IMG/VR virus record: IMGVR_UViG_3300009508_000001
Location: 37,616 to 101,615 of that record
Length of the DNA stretch: 64,000 nucleotides
DNA from: a virus
Reading direction: 5' to 3' (one strand)
Shown: piece by piece, positions 61,664 to 64,000 of the stretch
Numbering within the stretch: position 1 is the stretch's first letter
How the letters are laid out: each line of letters starts with the position of its first letter
Made by a program: the position numbers and the translations under genes
The notes under the pieces: generated by a model
What the model saw: the letters and a program-made list of their open reading frames with translations, nothing else
Told to the model about the DNA's origin: nothing
Database searches by the model: none

Positions 61664-62279
61664 TTTCTTTGTTTATAAATTCTATTATTCCAGTATATAT
61701 AAATGATCCAAGATGTGCTTGGAATATAGGATCTTTTAATTTATCAAAGTCTTTTCTGCTATCAAAGAATCCACATTCTAAAAGAACTGCTGGACACTTA
61801 GTTTTTCTAAGTACATAAAAATCTACTTCTTTATCTTTATCAGAATCAGAGAAATCATATCTTAGTTTCATATCATACTGTTTAAAAGTATGTTCCATAT
61901 TATTAGCTAGACTTTCAGCTAAATCATCACTTTTAGTTTTACCTTTAGTTGTGTATAATTCAAAACCTTGACCTCCACCTGCATTATTATGTATAGATAT
62001 AAATATAGTTTCTTTAGGATTAAACTTATTGGCTACTCTAACTCTCCATCCTAATGATAAATCTCTAGGATCTGTTTCAGCTACTGTAGTAACCACATTT
62101 AAATCTAAATGACTTCTAAGACATGTAACTACATGACCACCTATTTGTCTGTTTAAAACACCCTCATAAGCTATCTCACCATTAGGAAATTTAAACATTT
62201 TAGCTGGAGCAGTAGTATAATTACCATTAGCATCTATACCACCATGTCCAAAATCTAATATTACATTTTTAATTTTCAT
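61653..62279 (-). CDS. N-acetylmuramoyl-L-alanine amidase endolysin (208 aa)
   Basis: This is an Amidase_3 zinc enzyme that cuts the bond between MurNAc and L-alanine in peptidoglycan. Zinc ligands and the catalytic Glu are visible: H12 in DFGHGG, E39 in AYEGVLN, H97 in SIHNNAGG, and E168 in LLECGFFD. There is no signal peptide, so export should depend on a holin, and a membrane coiled-coil protein precedes it. The genes on both sides overlap it by 11 nt. Confidence 0.92.
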   Translation of the reverse strand: MKIKNVILDFGHGGIDANGNYTTAPAKMFKFPNGEIAYEGVLNRQIGGHVVTCLRSHLDLNVVTTVAETDPRDLSLGWRVRVANKFNPKETIFISIHNNAGGGQGFELYTTKGKTKSDDLAESLANNMEHTFKQYDMKLRYDFSDSDKDKEVDFYVLRKTKCPAVLLECGFFDSRKDFDKLKDPIFQAHLGSFIYTGIIEFINKENGK

Positions 62280-62700
62280 TTTCGTATTCTTCTAATCTAC
62301 CTTTAAGGTTTATTATTTCATTTACAAATTTCTTAGTCTTAACTTCAAGCTCATAATTTAAATTTCTAGATTCAATTAAAGCTTGTTCTAACTCAGATAT
62401 TATTTGTTTTAATTCTTTTATTATTTGTTCTAATTCTTCTTTTTCTTTATCTGATTTAAATATTCTTTCTTCATATCTTTTTTCTATATCATCTAACATT
62501 CTTTGATATAACTCAAGATTTTTAGATACTATTTCTGACTGATTTGATTCTGTATTTACATCTCTATCTTTTAAATCTTTTTCTTGATAACGTTTTTTAC
62601 TAACAAACCAAATCACCACTCCAGATAAAGAAGGGTAAATTATCATTGCAAAAACATTACTTTCCAATATAGACCAAAGATCTATTATTGCTAATGTCAT
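62269..62700 (-). CDS. Holin/spanin-like protein: one membrane helix plus coiled coil (143 aa)
   Basis: Residues ~18-33 form one membrane helix (FAMIIYPSLSGVVIWFV). From ~60 to the end the protein is a long coiled coil (KEELEQIIKELKQIISELEQ). The layout fits either a class III-type holin or an inner-membrane spanin. It directly precedes and overlaps the amidase gene, so a lysis role is likely, but which one cannot be told from sequence. Confidence 0.65.
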   Translation of the reverse strand: MTLAIIDLWSILESNVFAMIIYPSLSGVVIWFVSKKRYQEKDLKDRDVNTESNQSEIVSKNLELYQRMLDDIEKRYEERIFKSDKEKEELEQIIKELKQIISELEQALIESRNLNYELEVKTKKFVNEIINLKGRLEEYENEN

Positions 62701-62702
62701 AT

Positions 62703-63077
62703 TTATTGGGGATTTTTAAATTCTACGTAAAATATGCTATCTTCTGTTGCATATATCTCATGTATTAACTTTGCACTCATTTCTAATATACCACCTCTTT
62801 TTATTGAAGTATTATTTAAATTACCTTGTAATGCTCCTTTCCATACTATTAATGTTTCAGTACAATCATGGTGGTGAGCTTCCCATTTAGTTCCTCTTTT
62901 CATTATTACTCTAAAACTTAATCCATCATCTCTGTCAGAAATTTTAGTACATAATATTGTTCCATCTTGATTGGGAGAATAATCTATTTCTTTATCAAGT
63001 GGAATCTCTTTTAATTCCACATACTTTATCATTACATTAGGTATTGATTTTAATTTTGTTATTGCGACTGTTTCCAT
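62703..63077 (-). CDS. Cupin-fold protein (124 aa)
   Basis: The cupin motif GTKWEAHHHDCTETLIVWKG (from ~80) has the His-x-His and Glu metal ligands, followed by LIHEIYATED for motif 2. The protein is a single small beta-barrel. Cupins cover many reactions and sugar- or metal-binding roles, so the substrate is unknown. Its place between the tail-fibre and lysis genes suggests a virion or envelope-linked function, or a regulator of lysis (inference). Confidence 0.7.
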   Translation of the reverse strand: METVAITKLKSIPNVMIKYVELKEIPLDKEIDYSPNQDGTILCTKISDRDDGLSFRVIMKRGTKWEAHHHDCTETLIVWKGALQGNLNNTSIKRGGILEMSAKLIHEIYATEDSIFYVEFKNPQ

Positions 63078-63087
63078 TAACTTATTA

Positions 63088-64000
63088 TTATGTAAAACTT
63101 ACTGTTCTCCAAGCGGTTCCATCATAGAACTTTAGTTTGTTAGTATCTGCACTATCAATTATCATCATTCCTACAGTAGGATTAGTAATACTAGCTTCTG
63201 TTACTGGATGTAATTGAACTGCACCGTTTTTATAGATAGTGAATGCATTTGATGAAGTACCATTCGGTATACCATTTCCTACATTAAATATTCTATCTGT
63301 AGCTACCCAAGAATCTGTAGAAGAAGGTGTATAATCTATTCCTTCTATACCGATTGAAAATTCACCAAAAGACCTAGAATTATTATCAAAACCTGATACA
63401 AAAGAGTATCTACCTTGAGCTATGTTATTAGCACCAAAAGCAGCTCCATAACTATTAGTCTGCACTGTGTTACTTCCTCCTGCTATAAATCCAAAATTTG
63501 CGCCAGGTTGTATAGAATTTCCTACACCACCAGCTATAAAAGAATTTTGAGCACTTATATTATTTTGACTTCCTCCTGCTATGAAACTACCATATCCATT
63601 AGCACTTAATGCTATAGTGTTTCTGTATCCAGATACAAAAGAGTTCCTACCCCCCGCTGAATTTTGAGCGTTTACAGCAAAGGAATCTTCTCCAACAGCA
63701 CCTCCGTTAGTAGTAAAAGCTTCACTATTAGAAAAATCAACCGCCCCTAATCCTATATTAGAAAACTTAGTATCATCTCTTCCTATAAGTCTCCACCCAA
63801 TACCGCTACCTTCATCAATAGCTTCTAAACCAGTAGATGCAGTTCCCCCTGAATTAGCATCAAGATATTGTTTAGTGATTAAAGATTGATTTCCTCCAGA
63901 ATCTATTAAAGCATTAGTCAAGGAAGGTGCTGTAATACTTCTATCTGAATTTAGTAGTAGAACATCATCTTGTTGGTTTAAATTAGGTGTAGCACTTTGA
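63088..64000 (-). CDS. Tail fibre-like protein with YadA-type repeats, 5' end outside window
   Basis: The frame is open to the window edge, so the N-terminus is missing. A possible TTG at 63921 is internal, not a start. The middle repeats the unit NSFxAGG-x-N-x-I (SGYRNTI, SFIAGGSQNNIS, SFIAGGVGNSIQ, GFIAGGSNTVQ, FVSGFDNNSRS), like the left-handed beta-roll of YadA-type heads and fibres. It ends NPTVGMMIIDSADTNKLKFY and a W-R-TV-S-F tail, as in fibre tips. It probably binds the host surface. Confidence 0.72.
   Translation of the reverse strand, partial: QSATPNLNQQDDVLLLNSDRSITAPSLTNALIDSGGNQSLITKQYLDANSGGTASTGLEAIDEGSGIGWRLIGRDDTKFSNIGLGAVDFSNSEAFTTNGGAVGEDSFAVNAQNSAGGRNSFVSGYRNTIALSANGYGSFIAGGSQNNISAQNSFIAGGVGNSIQPGANFGFIAGGSNTVQTNSYGAAFGANNIAQGRYSFVSGFDNNSRSFGEFSIGIEGIDYTPSSTDSWVATDRIFNVGNGIPNGTSSNAFTIYKNGAVQLHPVTEASITNPTVGMMIIDSADTNKLKFYDGTAWRTVSFT

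Noticed and set aside
1-64000. tRNA genes and CRISPR arrays
   Set aside because: I saw no tRNA acceptor and T-loop pairs in the few non-coding gaps, and no spaced direct repeats. A covariance scan was not possible here.
63921-64000. Start of the tail-fibre gene at TTG 63921
   Set aside because: The frame stays open to the edge of the window with protein-like sequence upstream, so the gene is cut off rather than starting there.

Overview
The window looks like part of the genome of a crAss-like bacteriophage (order Crassvirales) of a Bacteroidota host. The evidence is a very AT-rich, densely packed genome split into two long convergent gene blocks, and three giant consecutive minus-strand proteins, one carrying the DFDID metal-binding signature of crAss-like virion RNA polymerases. 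Next to them are muzzle- and ring-like tail genes, a family B DNA polymerase, and promoters of the Bacteroidota type (TTG-N20-TANNTTTG). Stop codons are mostly TAA, with a few TAG and TGA, so nothing indicates a recoded genetic code. I found no tRNA, CRISPR array or insertion sequence.

Layout, plus strand (53-31944): replication, recombination and nucleotide metabolism. Positions 53-13000 hold PolB, a zinc ribbon, a possible helicase loader, a DnaB-type helicase, thymidylate synthase, a Sak4-like ATPase and a probable SSB. The helicase, thymidylate synthase and Sak4-like genes are each split by a group I intron (3423-5368, 8291-9548, 11033-12097). The splice sites are fixed by matching P1 and P10 pairings in all three. 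Positions 13033-20741 hold a primase followed by a compact amide-bond cluster: gamma-glutamylcyclotransferase, ATP-grasp, class I GATase, COOH-NH2 ligase, class II GATase and amidoligase. Positions 20741-25558 hold uracil-DNA glycosylase, a RusA-like resolvase, a PD-(D/E)XK nuclease, a MazG-like enzyme and NrdB. NrdA, an SF2 helicase and many small genes follow, including a metallophosphoesterase flanked by two paralogues. A bidirectional terminator at 31923-31957 ends both blocks.

Layout, minus strand (64000 down to 31971): a truncated tail-fibre gene with YadA-like repeats, a cupin, and a lysis module (membrane coiled-coil protein, amidase endolysin, membrane-anchored protein). Then come a DEDD exonuclease with its own promoter, ring, neck and muzzle-type tail proteins, a lysozyme-like virion protein with its own promoter, and a series of virion or ejected proteins ending with the virion RNA polymerase and a giant zincin-containing protein.

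How it may work together: in crAss-like phage phi14:2 the virion RNA polymerase transcribes early genes and the host polymerase later ones. The promoters seen here fit that. Host-type promoters occur on the minus strand and inside two introns directly before the homing-endonuclease genes, and I saw none before ordinary plus-strand genes. The most unusual signals are: the td-site intron in thyA, the introns carrying non-endonuclease cargo ORFs, a matched pair of bulged hairpins each ending exactly 10 nt before the start codons of the Sak4-like and SSB genes, a G-rich run plus start-codon hairpin before the SF2 helicase, and the amidoligase cluster.
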